NCBI GenBank assembly: GCA_025210655.1
Contig: JAOARG010000017.1
Location: 1-64,000, forward strand
Length of the DNA stretch: 64,000 bases
Direction: 5' to 3'
DNA from: Bacillota bacterium
GTDB lineage: Bacteria; Bacillota; Clostridia; Peptostreptococcales; Acidaminobacteraceae
In this document: one piece after another, positions 36,801-45,445 of the stretch
Position numbering within the stretch: the stretch's first letter is position 1
How the letters are laid out: each line of letters opens with the position of its first letter
Translations under genes and position numbers: made by a program
The notes under the pieces: generated by a model
Database searches by the model: none
The model's input: the letters and a program-made list of their open reading frames with translations, nothing else
Told to the model about the DNA's origin: nothing

Positions 36801-36815
36801 ATACCAAGACAAATA

Positions 36816-36824
36816 ATTATATCA
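36816..36824 (-). promoter_or_regulatory. Extended -10 promoter of the yicC operon
   Basis: The minus strand reads TGATATAAT, an extended -10 identical to the one before rsmB, about 90 bases before the yicC start. The -35 region is weak. Confidence 0.6.
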
Positions 36825-36868
36825 TTATTTCAGAAAAAAATAAAGCCTAGAGTGCTTCACTTCACTAT

Positions 36869-37702
36869 TTAATAGTAATACTGTCCATCACATATCATTT
36901 TTGCTTCACCTTCCATGAAACACATATCATCCACAAGTTCTATTTTAAGCTTGCCACCTAAGACCTTCACATCTACCGTTTTACCAGTAAAACCATGGAA
37001 ATTAGCAAAATATGCACTGGAACATGCCCCAGTTCCACAAGCCAAGGTATGACCTGCACCCCTTTCCCAGGTATCAACTTCTATAGTTTTATCATCTACT
37101 ATCTTAACAAAGTTTACATTCGTCTTATTTGGAAACAAACTATTATTTTCAATCAGCTTACCATATTCCTTAACATATTCTGATTTTAACTCATCAACAA
37201 ATATAACAGTATGGGGTACACCCATAAGAACTTGATTAATTTCAAAGTCCTTGCCTAAAATTGACAACTTTTTATTAATTACAGGCTCTTCACTCATTAC
37301 AGGTATAAGTTTCGGCTCCATAATAAACTTGCCCATATCGACCTTCACACCACGTATTTTACCCTCATCATTTTCTACTATTTCTACTACTTTTACACCG
37401 TTTAATGTTTCTACGTTAAATTTTTTCTTATCTACTATTCCTTTAACGTAAACATACTTGGAAAAACATCTAAGACCATTTCCGCACATTTCTCCCATAG
37501 ACCCATCACTGTTATAATAGCTCATAAAAACATCACAGTCTTTAGATTCTCTTACTATCATAACCCCATCACTCCCAATCCCGAAGTGTCTATCACAGAT
37601 CGAGATAATAAATGATTCTAAGTTTTCTACTTTTTTTGCTTCATTCTCAGTAAGGAGAATAAAGTCATTCCCCGCTCCCTGCATTTTAGTAAAATTTATC
37701 AT
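36869..37702 (-). CDS. dapF: Diaminopimelate epimerase
   Basis: A 277-residue enzyme interconverting LL- and meso-diaminopimelate for lysine and peptidoglycan. The two catalytic cysteines lie in GEMCGNGLRCF and ACGTGACSSAYF. The start MINFTKMQGAGNDFILL is diagnostic. It diverges from rqcH. Its presence implies that meso-DAP (or lysine) is made, which is relevant to PASTA-kinase sensing and to Mur ligase specificity. Confidence 0.97.
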   Translation of the reverse strand: MINFTKMQGAGNDFILLTENEAKKVENLESFIISICDRHFGIGSDGVMIVRESKDCDVFMSYYNSDGSMGEMCGNGLRCFSKYVYVKGIVDKKKFNVETLNGVKVVEIVENDEGKIRGVKVDMGKFIMEPKLIPVMSEEPVINKKLSILGKDFEINQVLMGVPHTVIFVDELKSEYVKEYGKLIENNSLFPNKTNVNFVKIVDDKTIEVDTWERGAGHTLACGTGACSSAYFANFHGFTGKTVDVKVLGGKLKIELVDDMCFMEGEAKMICDGQYYY

Positions 37703-37809
37703 ATCAAACCTCCAGGCTAACTCATATTATCTAGATTTTATCTTTCTAATTATATTATCACATTATGACTTTTACTGAAATAGGAAACCTTTTTTATTAC
37801 AATATTTTA

Positions 37810-37818
37810 TGTTATACT
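37810..37818 (+). promoter_or_regulatory. Extended -10 promoter of rqcH
   Basis: TGTTATACT is an extended -10 (TGnTATACT) about 47 bases before the rqcH start; the -35 region is only a T-run. Confidence 0.55.
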
Positions 37819-37864
37819 TTTAAAATGTTAGAATTAAGTAATTAAAACAAAGAAGGTGATTCAC

Positions 37865-39619
37865 ATGCCATTTGATGGTATTTTTATAAAACACTTAGTT
37901 TCAGAATTAAATGAGACACTAACAGATAGTAGAATTGATAAAATTCATCAACCTGAGAATGATGAAATTACTATTTTTACAAAATCAAAATCAGGCAATA
38001 AAGTCCTAAGGGTATCGGCTAGTTCTAGTTTCCCAAGAATATGCTTTTTAAAGGAGAAAAAAGATAATCCTTTAAGCCCACCAATGTTCTGCATGTTACT
38101 TAGGAAGAACCTTATCGGTGGAAGAATTCTTTCAGTTAGCCAGCACATGGATGAAAGAATAATTAATATCAAAGTTACATCCAAGGATGAGCTTGGGGAT
38201 GAATCAGAAAAAACACTTATAATAGAAATAATGGGAAAACACTCTAATATAATTCTTGTTGATCAAGATGGCAAAATTATTGATTCAGCAAAGAGAATAC
38301 CTGAATACTTAAGTAGCGTTCGTCAAATACTTCCTGGATTAGAATACAAATTCCCTCCAGGATTAAAAAAACAAATAGAAAATGTCAAAGATTTTCTAGA
38401 ATTCAAAAGCTTACTTGAGGAAAAAGAACACTTGGAAGTATTCAAAGCTATTTACTCTGTTTTCCAGGGAATATCCCCTATACTTTCTAGGGAAATTTGC
38501 AGAAGGTCACTAATAAATGAAAGTAGCAAAGTAATCAACCTAAAAGATGATGAGATTGAAAATCTTTTCTTATTTGCTAAAAAGATGACAGACATCTCTA
38601 ATCCTTATAAGAATCCAGTTATGATTTTTGAAGGTAAAACTCCAAAGGATTTTTACTTTATGAACTTAGAAAACTATTATCCTACTGATACTTTTGATTA
38701 TGAAGAATATGACTCATTCGCAGATTTGATTGAAGACTACTATGCAAAAAGTGATAACTACAGAAGAATCATGGAGAAATCAACTAATTTAAGAAAATCT
38801 ATAAAAGTACGCCTTGACAGGGATATTAAAAAACTTTCTAAGTTGCAAAATGAACTTCTAGACACAGAAAAAATGGACAAGTTTAAAATTAAAGGTGATC
38901 TAATCATCGGAAATATATATAGAATTGAAAAGGGTATGAATGAAGTTGAGCTTGAAAACTATTATGAAGACAATAAACTTATCAAAATAAAACTTGATAT
39001 AAGATTAAGTCCTTCAGAAAATGCTCAAAAGTATTTCAAAAAATACAACAAACTTAAGACAGCAAGTACCCTTCTCGTAGATCAAATTAGTGATACAGAA
39101 AAAGAAATAGAGTATCTTGAGAATGTTTATACACTTATTGAAAATTCCACAGACCAAGAAAATTTAGACTTAATAAGAGAAGAATTAGCTGAAGAAGGCT
39201 ATGTAAAAAGAAAATCACGTAAAAGAAAAATAAAAAATAAAAAAATCAATCCTCGAACATATCTATCTGAGGAAGGTTATGAGATTCTTGTTGGTAGAAA
39301 CAATGTAGAAAATGATTATCTAACTACAAAGTTTGCATCCAAAAAAGATATTTGGCTTCATACCAAAATCATACCTGGCTCCCATGTAATTATAAGAACT
39401 GCTGGGGAAGAGCCTAATGAAGATACTATTATACTAGCAGCAAAAATTGCTGCATATCATTCAAAAGCAAGACAATCAGAAAATGTACCAATTGACTATA
39501 CTATTGTTAAGAATGTAAAGAAACCAAACGGATCAAAACCTGGAATGGTAATCTATGATTTTTACAATACGGTTTATGTTACACCGGATGAGAAAGAATT
39601 AAACAAGTATATAAAATAA
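37865..39619 (+). CDS. rqcH: RqcH (NFACT family), ribosome quality control factor
   Basis: This 584-residue protein, in the family once called FbpA, binds stalled 50S subunits and recruits tRNA-Ala to add C-terminal alanine tails. The NFACT-N domain starts MPFDGIFIKHLVSEL, with IHQPENDEI and the LRVSASSSFPRI region. A coiled-coil lies at about 290-420. The C-terminal NFACT-R domain has GRNNVENDYLTTKFASKKDIWLH, split here by family convention, and PGSHVIIRT. I chose ATG 37865 behind AAGGTG. Its partner ylmH/rqcP is at 45898. Confidence 0.95.
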   Translation: MPFDGIFIKHLVSELNETLTDSRIDKIHQPENDEITIFTKSKSGNKVLRVSASSSFPRICFLKEKKDNPLSPPMFCMLLRKNLIGGRILSVSQHMDERIINIKVTSKDELGDESEKTLIIEIMGKHSNIILVDQDGKIIDSAKRIPEYLSSVRQILPGLEYKFPPGLKKQIENVKDFLEFKSLLEEKEHLEVFKAIYSVFQGISPILSREICRRSLINESSKVINLKDDEIENLFLFAKKMTDISNPYKNPVMIFEGKTPKDFYFMNLENYYPTDTFDYEEYDSFADLIEDYYAKSDNYRRIMEKSTNLRKSIKVRLDRDIKKLSKLQNELLDTEKMDKFKIKGDLIIGNIYRIEKGMNEVELENYYEDNKLIKIKLDIRLSPSENAQKYFKKYNKLKTASTLLVDQISDTEKEIEYLENVYTLIENSTDQENLDLIREELAEEGYVKRKSRKRKIKNKKINPRTYLSEEGYEILVGRNNVENDYLTTKFASKKDIWLHTKIIPGSHVIIRTAGEEPNEDTIILAAKIAAYHSKARQSENVPIDYTIVKNVKKPNGSKPGMVIYDFYNTVYVTPDEKELNKYIK

Positions 39620-39628
39620 GAATAACCG

Positions 39629-39830
39629 CGGAAAAGGGGAATCACACTTTACTTCGTTAGTGCTGGGTGAATCGTTTTTTCAAATTAAAAAACTAGGTGA
39701 AAAGGAAGTACAAAGAACATCATAAATACATGTTTATTTTGGTCTTTTGTTCTTCCTTTTCACCTAAGTTTTATTTATAAAACTGATTCACCTAACACAT
39801 ACAGAGTACTGTGTGATTCCCCTTTTCTGC
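39629..39830. repeat. Nested-palindrome element A (about 200 bp)
   Basis: The ends GCGGAAAAGGGGAATCACAC (39629-39648) and GTGTGATTCCCCTTTTCTGC (39811-39830) are inverted copies with one mismatch. Pairing continues inward through GGTGAATC/GATTCACC and again through TAGGTGAAAAGGAAG (39694-39708) and CTTCCTTTTCACCTA (39752-39766). The whole piece can fold into one long rod. No open frame of note. It sits between the converging rqcH and rluD genes and shares a 37-bp module with element B. Confidence 0.85.
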
Positions 39831-39864
39831 TAAAATTTCTAATTTAACTAATCTTAAAAGAATT

Positions 39865-40806
39865 CTACCCAAGGGATGCTTTCCTAAGATTATCTAATAT
39901 TTTCTGATAATACCCCGGAAGTTCACTATCAAATTCTACATACTCTCCCGTAGAAGGATGAATAAATCCTAAAACCTTAGCATGTAATAATTGACCCTTA
40001 TGCTTTATCTTACAGTTCTTATTTCCATATAAGGGATCTCCAACTAGTGGGTGACCTAAGTATTTCATATGGACTCTTATTTGATGAGTTCTACCTGTCT
40101 CAAGTTGACATTCTACTAATGTATACCCGTGAAATCTTTCCACTACCCTGTAGTGAGTTACAGCTCTTTTGGAATTTTTCTCTACGACAGCCATCTTTAG
40201 TCGGTCTTTAGGGTTACGCCCAATAGGTCTATCGATTGTTCCACTATCCTCTTTTACATTTCCCATTACAAGGGCATAATACTTTCTAGTAATACTATGA
40301 TCCTTAAGCTGCTCAGCTAAAGAATTATGAGATTTATTATTTTTGGCAATCATAAGTATGCCTGATGTATCCTTATCTATTCTATGGACTATACCAGGTC
40401 TTATAACACCATTCATAGAAGACAAATCCTTAGTATGGAACATTATTGCATTCACAAGGGTTCCCGTATAGTTACCCGGAGCAGGATGAACTACCATCCC
40501 TTGCCCTTTGTTGACTATCAAAACATCCTCATCTTCATAAACAATATCAATAGGAATATTTTCAGGAATCACTTCTAAAACTTTAGCTTCAGGAACAGTT
40601 AACTTAACAGAATCCCCCATCCCAAGCTTATGTTTTTTTGATTTAACAACTTTACCATTGATAGTAAGATTACCTTCTTCAATAAGAGTTTGGATATAAC
40701 CCCTTGATAGATCATCAATCTTTTTAGGCAAATATCCATCTACCCTTTTTCCATTGAACTCTTCATCTATAAGAAACTCAAAAACCTCTAAATTGTTATC
40801 ACTCAT
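39865..40806 (-). CDS. rluD: RluD-family pseudouridine synthase
   Basis: A 313-residue protein with an N-terminal S4 RNA-binding domain (RVDGYLPKKIDDLSRGYIQ) and the catalytic loop HRIDKDTSGILMIAK containing the nucleophilic aspartate. The GRTHQIRVHMKYLGHPLVGD segment is typical. It probably modifies 23S rRNA helix 69 positions; family members differ in target, so exact sites are inference. It overlaps the mtnN stop by one base. Confidence 0.9.
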   Translation of the reverse strand: MSDNNLEVFEFLIDEEFNGKRVDGYLPKKIDDLSRGYIQTLIEEGNLTINGKVVKSKKHKLGMGDSVKLTVPEAKVLEVIPENIPIDIVYEDEDVLIVNKGQGMVVHPAPGNYTGTLVNAIMFHTKDLSSMNGVIRPGIVHRIDKDTSGILMIAKNNKSHNSLAEQLKDHSITRKYYALVMGNVKEDSGTIDRPIGRNPKDRLKMAVVEKNSKRAVTHYRVVERFHGYTLVECQLETGRTHQIRVHMKYLGHPLVGDPLYGNKNCKIKHKGQLLHAKVLGFIHPSTGEYVEFDSELPGYYQKILDNLRKASLG

Positions 40807-41501
40807 TATATTCTCTCAATAATAGACATAACAAATTCACTTGAGTGTTCAGCAGCTTTTTGAACAAACTCATTGAAATTATCATGGGCTGTACCATCAG
40901 CCTTATCAGATATTGATCTTAAAATAAGGAATGGTATGTTATTTAAGTAAGCTGTATGGCCTATAGCAGCACCTTCCATTTCAGCACAAGAAGCTGAGAA
41001 TGTATTTTGAAGGTCTTCCTTCATTTCCTTACTTGCAACAAAAACGTCACCACTTACAACTCTACCCTTGTAAGTAGAAAACTGATCAAAGTCCTTAGCT
41101 ACTTCCATAGCCACATCAATTAATTCCTTATCAGCTTCAAAAGTTGATTTTTCCATTCTTGGAATAACACCCTTTTCATAACCAAAACTTGTAGCATCAA
41201 AATCATGCTCAATTACATCAGTTGAAACAACCATATCTGCAATATTTAACTGGTCAGCAATTCCACCTGCTACACCTGAATTAATAACATGAGTAACCTT
41301 AAACTCGCTAACTAAGATTTGAGTACAAACAGCTGCATTTACCTTACCAATTCCACATAAAGCTAATACAATAGACTTATTATTTATATCACCAGTGTAT
41401 ATTTTCATATTTGCAATTTCTACAGTATTTATTTCATCCATTCTAGATTTAATAATTTCTACTTCCTCTGACATTGCGCCAATAATTCCTATTCTAGTCA
41501 T
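40806..41501 (-). CDS. mtnN: 5'-methylthioadenosine/S-adenosylhomocysteine nucleosidase
   Basis: A 231-residue enzyme that cleaves adenine from MTA, SAH and 5'-deoxyadenosine. It begins RIGIIGAMSEEVEIIK, with INSGVAGGI, the substrate segment SCAEMEGAAIGH, and the catalytic aspartate in RSISDKAD. 5'-Deoxyadenosine is the by-product of radical SAM enzymes, two of which are in this window. ATG follows AGGAGG. Confidence 0.96.
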   Translation of the reverse strand: MTRIGIIGAMSEEVEIIKSRMDEINTVEIANMKIYTGDINNKSIVLALCGIGKVNAAVCTQILVSEFKVTHVINSGVAGGIADQLNIADMVVSTDVIEHDFDATSFGYEKGVIPRMEKSTFEADKELIDVAMEVAKDFDQFSTYKGRVVSGDVFVASKEMKEDLQNTFSASCAEMEGAAIGHTAYLNNIPFLILRSISDKADGTAHDNFNEFVQKAAEHSSEFVMSIIERI

Positions 41502-41602
41502 AGTTTCCTCCTAATATTTACATTGAACTTTTATTTTTATTGAACTATTAATAAAATACCAAATATCCACCGCTTTCGCAAGTTAATTTCATTTTGTGCT
41601 TG

Positions 41603-41984
41603 TTGGGTGGTTTATTTTCCTCTGGAGGAAAATGGTGGTTGGCTCTTAGGTGGTTTGGGGGAAAGAGGTATATTTAAAGACCCTTACTCAACTGATTTTC
41701 TCCAGTTAGAAATGACCAATCTACAAATTAGTTTTACCTATAAGATATATTCAAAAATTAAATATTTAAAACCGTCCTCAAAGGACAAATCAGGCCATAT
41801 GCATGAAAGTTTCACCTGACAGGCCAGACTTTATCCCGGGTCATGAATTTCTTCCCCTTACCCTAGGATTTGCATAGCAAACTGTTTCCCCTAACACATA
41901 CGAAGTAATGTGTGATTCTCCTCTTCCCCCAACCACCCAACAGCCAACCACCTTTCATCCCAAATGGATGAAAAAACCACCCAG
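41603..41984. repeat. Nested-palindrome element B (about 380 bp)
   Basis: The left arm (41603-41668) and right arm (41920-41984) are long imperfect inverted copies: TTGGGTGGTTT, then a small hairpin, then GGTGGTTGGCT, GGTGGTT and GGGGGAA blocks, all matched in order on the other arm. Each arm contains its own hairpin (TTTTCCTCTGGAGGAAAA; TTTCATCC...GGATGAAA). The interior includes CCTAACACATAC and TGTGTGATTC (41890-41926), about 32 of 37 bases identical to element A. The right arm runs into the ileS terminator. Confidence 0.85.
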
Positions 41985-42002
41985 CCTAAAAAGACTGGGT
42001 GG
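41977..42002 (-). terminator. Intrinsic terminator of ileS
   Basis: CCACCCAG and CTGGGTGG form an 8-bp stem with a 10-base loop, followed on the minus strand by GGTTTTTTCATCC. It lies about 20 bases after the ileS stop. The stem word CTGGGTGG recurs in the arms of element B, so alternative pairing is possible. Confidence 0.9.
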
Positions 42003-42021
42003 TCATATCAAAAATCAATAT

Positions 42022-45000
42022 TTACTTCTTCTCAACTTTGATAGTAACTTCATGATCGTTAAGCTTGAATGTCTCTGCTTCTAATCCCTCTACCATTTCA
42101 AGACTATCAGCAAGAACTTCTGTCATAACGTAGTCATTGTGTACTTCAAGTGCCTTACAGAATTCTTCTCCACATGAATACTGGATAGCTATTCTGTCCA
42201 TCATTTCGAAGTCTTGTGACTTTCTCATTTGCTGTACTCTTGAGATAAACTCTCTAGCGAATCCTTCATTGATAAGTTCTTCGTCAAGGTTTGTATCAAG
42301 AATAATAAATAGGTTGTTTTCCATAGTAACTGTGAAACCTTCTTTAGCATTGATTGTTACTTGAACAAGGTCCTTATTTACTGTAAAGTCCTCTCCTCCA
42401 AGATCTACAACAATTTCTTCTCCAGCTTCTAGTTTTGGAACAACGCTTGCTGCTTCTACTCCAGCAAGTGCCTTAGAGAATAATCCCATCTTCTTACCTA
42501 ATACTGGTCCAGCAACTTTGAAGTTTGGCTTAAGGCTGAAGTCCATGTATTTAGAAAGGTCTTTCTCAAATACAACTTCCTTAACATTAAGCTCTTCCAT
42601 TACTAGTGGAGAAAGATCAGACATGATGTCCTCATATTTTCCATCTATATGAACTCTTCTGATTGGTTGTCTAACCTTAATCTTAACAGCTTCTCTTGAA
42701 GATCTACCAAGACCAACTAAATCTCTAACAAGGTCCATTCTCTCTTCAACTTCTGGTCTGATAAGTTCTTCATTACACACTGGGAACTCTGCTAAATGTA
42801 CAGACTCATCATTTGTAAGATTTCTGTAAATTTCCTCAGTAATGTATGGAGCAAAAGGAGCTGAAAGTTTACAAACTGTGATAAGTACTTCAAGAGTAGT
42901 ATTATAAACTGATTTCTTATCCTCTGATAATTCAGTTTCCCAGAATCTTCTTCTAGACCTTCTGATGTACCAGTTTGATAAATCTTCATTTACAAAATCC
43001 TGAATCTTTCTAACTGCCTTAGTTGTATCAAATACATCCATATCTTCCCTAACACCCTTAACAAGGTTGTTTAATTTAGAAAGCATCCACTTGTCAAGTT
43101 CAGGGCTATCCTTGTACTCAACAAAGAATTCTGAAGCATTAATACTGTCAGTATTAGCATATAAACTAAAGAAGTTGTATACGTTCTTAATAGTACTAAA
43201 GAACTTAGAGTTAACTTCCTTAACACCCTCTTCATCAAACTTAGTTGGAGTCCAAGCTGGTGATACATAGTATAGGTACCATCTTACGATATCCGCACCA
43301 TACTTATCGAATAATTCAAAGGCATCAACAGTGTTACCCTTTGACTTAGACATCTTCTTTCCTTCCTTATCAAGGATAAGGTCGTTAACTAGTACATTCT
43401 TATAAGGTGCCTTACCCATTACAAATGTAGAAATTGCTAGTAATGAATAGAACCAACCTCTTGTCTGATCAATACCCTCACAAATGAAATCTGCTGGGAA
43501 CTGCTCTTCAAATACTTCTTTATTCTCAAATGGGTAGTGCTGCTGCGCAAAAGGCATAGCCCCACTATCAAACCAACAGTCAATAACATCAGTAACTCTT
43601 GTCATTGAACCGCCACACTTCTCACATTTAAGATGAATATCATCAACATATGGTCTGTGTAATTCTACATTCTCATCTATATCTTCTATAGCTTTTTCAG
43701 CAAGCTCTTTTCTAGATCCTACCGAAGTATCATGTCCGCACTCACATCTCCAGATATTAAGTGGAGTTCCCCAGTATCTTGATCTTGAAATAGCCCAATC
43801 ATTAAGATTCTCAAGCCAGTTACCAAATCTCTTCTCTCCAACATATCCTGGGAACCAGTTTACAGAGTTGTTATTCTCAATAAGCTGATCTTTTAATTTA
43901 GTCATTTCGATATACCAGCTTGGCTTAGCATAGTATAGTAGCGGAGTCTTACATCTCCAACAGTGTGGATAGTTATGCTCCATTTTTTCCTTCTTGAATA
44001 ATTTACCTTCAGCAGCTAACCACTTGATGATATCAAGGTCACAATCCATAACGAATCTACCTTCCCAAGGAGTAGCTGTATATTTACCATCTTCACCTAC
44101 TGGCTTAACTACAGGTAAATCATATCTTCTACCAGTATTGTAGTCATCCTCACCAAATGCAGGAGCAGTATGAACGATACCAGTACCATCATCAGTAGTT
44201 ACATAATCAGCACAAGTAACGAAGAACGCTTTTTTATCAGTTTGTACAAAAGGCATTAATTGCTCGTACTCAATGTACTCAAGATCTCTACCTTTCATTT
44301 CTTCAAGAACTTCATACTCTTCACCTAAAACCTTAGGAGCTAGAGTTTTCTCTACATAGTAGATTTCTCCATCAGCCTTAGCTCTAACATAAGTTTCTTC
44401 AGGATTTACTGTAAGAGCAACGTTTGAAGCAAGAGTCCAAGGAGTAGTTGTCCAAGCTAGGAAGTACTCATCTCTGTCTTTTCTCTTGAACTTACAGATG
44501 GCAGTTAATGACTTGATTTCTTGGTAACCCTGAGCAACTTCGTGTGAAGCTAAACCAGTACCACATCTTGTACAGTAAGGAAGAATCTTGTGACCATCAT
44601 AGATCATACCTTCCTTGTAGAATTTATCAAGAATCCACCATACAGACTCTATATAGTTATTATCAAGTGTAATGTATGGATTCTCTAAGTCGATAAGATA
44701 TGCCATTCTCTTAGTTTGATCCTGCCATACTCCCTCATACTCGAATACAGACTCTTTACACTGCTTATTAAATTTCTCAATTCCATAGTTCTCAATTTCT
44801 TGTTTGTTATTAAGACTAAGTTTCTTTTCAACTTCTATTTCAACAGGAAGTCCATGAGTATCCCAGCCGGCTTTTCTTCTAACTAGGTAACCATCCATAG
44901 TCTTATATCTACAAATAGCATCTTTTAGTGCTCTGGCAATTACGTGGTGAATACCAGGCTTACCATTTGCAGTTGGAGGTCCATCGTAAAATACGAATGA

Positions 45001-45129
45001 CTCCTTTCCTTCTCTAGTATCAATACTTCTTTGTAAAAGATCTATTTCATCCCAATGATCTCTTACCACCTTGTCGTTTTCAAATGGCTTTCCATTTGAA
45101 AGTTGATTATAATGTTTCAAAACTTTCAC
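42022..45129 (-). CDS. ileS: Isoleucyl-tRNA synthetase, IleRS2 (eukaryote-like) type
   Basis: This 1035-residue class I synthetase charges tRNA-Ile. The KMSKSKGNTVDAF loop is standard. In place of HIGH it has GIHH at residues 59-62 (in PTANGKPGIHHVIARAL). The sequence around it, KAGWDTHGLPVEIEVEKKL and CTRCGTGLASHEVAQGY, is of the long IleRS2 type known for low sensitivity to mupirocin. The WDTHGLP and HTAPAFGEDDY segments belong to the active site and editing domain. Its mRNA carries a T-box with an AUC specifier. Confidence 0.96.
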   Translation of the reverse strand: MKVLKHYNQLSNGKPFENDKVVRDHWDEIDLLQRSIDTREGKESFVFYDGPPTANGKPGIHHVIARALKDAICRYKTMDGYLVRRKAGWDTHGLPVEIEVEKKLSLNNKQEIENYGIEKFNKQCKESVFEYEGVWQDQTKRMAYLIDLENPYITLDNNYIESVWWILDKFYKEGMIYDGHKILPYCTRCGTGLASHEVAQGYQEIKSLTAICKFKRKDRDEYFLAWTTTPWTLASNVALTVNPEETYVRAKADGEIYYVEKTLAPKVLGEEYEVLEEMKGRDLEYIEYEQLMPFVQTDKKAFFVTCADYVTTDDGTGIVHTAPAFGEDDYNTGRRYDLPVVKPVGEDGKYTATPWEGRFVMDCDLDIIKWLAAEGKLFKKEKMEHNYPHCWRCKTPLLYYAKPSWYIEMTKLKDQLIENNNSVNWFPGYVGEKRFGNWLENLNDWAISRSRYWGTPLNIWRCECGHDTSVGSRKELAEKAIEDIDENVELHRPYVDDIHLKCEKCGGSMTRVTDVIDCWFDSGAMPFAQQHYPFENKEVFEEQFPADFICEGIDQTRGWFYSLLAISTFVMGKAPYKNVLVNDLILDKEGKKMSKSKGNTVDAFELFDKYGADIVRWYLYYVSPAWTPTKFDEEGVKEVNSKFFSTIKNVYNFFSLYANTDSINASEFFVEYKDSPELDKWMLSKLNNLVKGVREDMDVFDTTKAVRKIQDFVNEDLSNWYIRRSRRRFWETELSEDKKSVYNTTLEVLITVCKLSAPFAPYITEEIYRNLTNDESVHLAEFPVCNEELIRPEVEERMDLVRDLVGLGRSSREAVKIKVRQPIRRVHIDGKYEDIMSDLSPLVMEELNVKEVVFEKDLSKYMDFSLKPNFKVAGPVLGKKMGLFSKALAGVEAASVVPKLEAGEEIVVDLGGEDFTVNKDLVQVTINAKEGFTVTMENNLFIILDTNLDEELINEGFAREFISRVQQMRKSQDFEMMDRIAIQYSCGEEFCKALEVHNDYVMTEVLADSLEMVEGLEAETFKLNDHEVTIKVEKK

Positions 45130-45164
45130 CCTTCCTGTTTTATTAATAATAATAAAATCTTAAA

Positions 45165-45410
45165 AATAAAAAAGTCCCTAAGTCAAAAAACTTAGGGACG
45201 AAATTTCTCCGCGGTACCACCCAGATTATAGCATAAGCTATCTCTTAAATAATTTTAACGGTATTAGACCGAATAATCTTACTCAGTTTTCAGATTATTT
45301 GTTCATGGGTGATCTTCACAAAACATATCATACCAGTTTACACCAACCACTGGCTCTCTATTATGATACATAACACTACTGTCCCAATCATTACATTTTT
45401 TCTTCAATTA
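45165..45410 (-). promoter_or_regulatory. T-box riboswitch of ileS (specifier AUC)
   Basis: The minus-strand leader contains the T-box sequence GGGTGGTACCGCGG (45222-45209), the antiterminator bulge that binds the tRNA CCA end. A terminator follows: GTCCCTAAG pairs with CTTAGGGAC (45199-45174), then T-run. Upstream, stem I has GAGAGCC and a specifier loop GTGAAGATCACC. The AUC triplet (45313-45311) is an isoleucine codon, matching the gene. Uncharged tRNA-Ile should allow transcription of ileS. Confidence 0.96.
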
Positions 45411-45416
45411 TTAGCA

Positions 45417-45445
45417 ATTATACATTATTACTATTTAATAGTCAA
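45417..45445 (-). promoter_or_regulatory. Promoter of the ileS T-box transcript
   Basis: TTGACT (45445-45440) and TATAAT (45422-45417) with 17 bp between them, a near-consensus promoter. The -35 box overlaps the last codons of divIVA. The start would be near 45410, just before stem I of the T-box. Confidence 0.93.

Larger units (their letters stand above)
41502..42021. other. 520-bp gap between ileS and mtnN filled by a palindromic element
   Basis: The gap has no believable gene. The 70-codon plus-strand frame at 41607-41819 is made of the inverted-repeat arm and has no ribosome binding site. The stretch contains element B (41603-41984), the ileS terminator (41977-42002) and, near mtnN, a direct repeat of ATTGAACT. 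A promoter for mtnN should be at 41510-41580 but is not obvious. Confidence 0.7.

Noticed and set aside
41607..41819. 70-codon plus-strand open frame between mtnN and ileS
   Set aside because: It starts inside the inverted-repeat arm of element B, has no ribosome binding site, and its sequence is explained by the repeat.
45130..45434. tRNA gene in the ileS upstream region
   Set aside because: The GGTACCGCGG and stem features belong to the T-box leader; no cloverleaf or CCA-adjacent acceptor stem fits.
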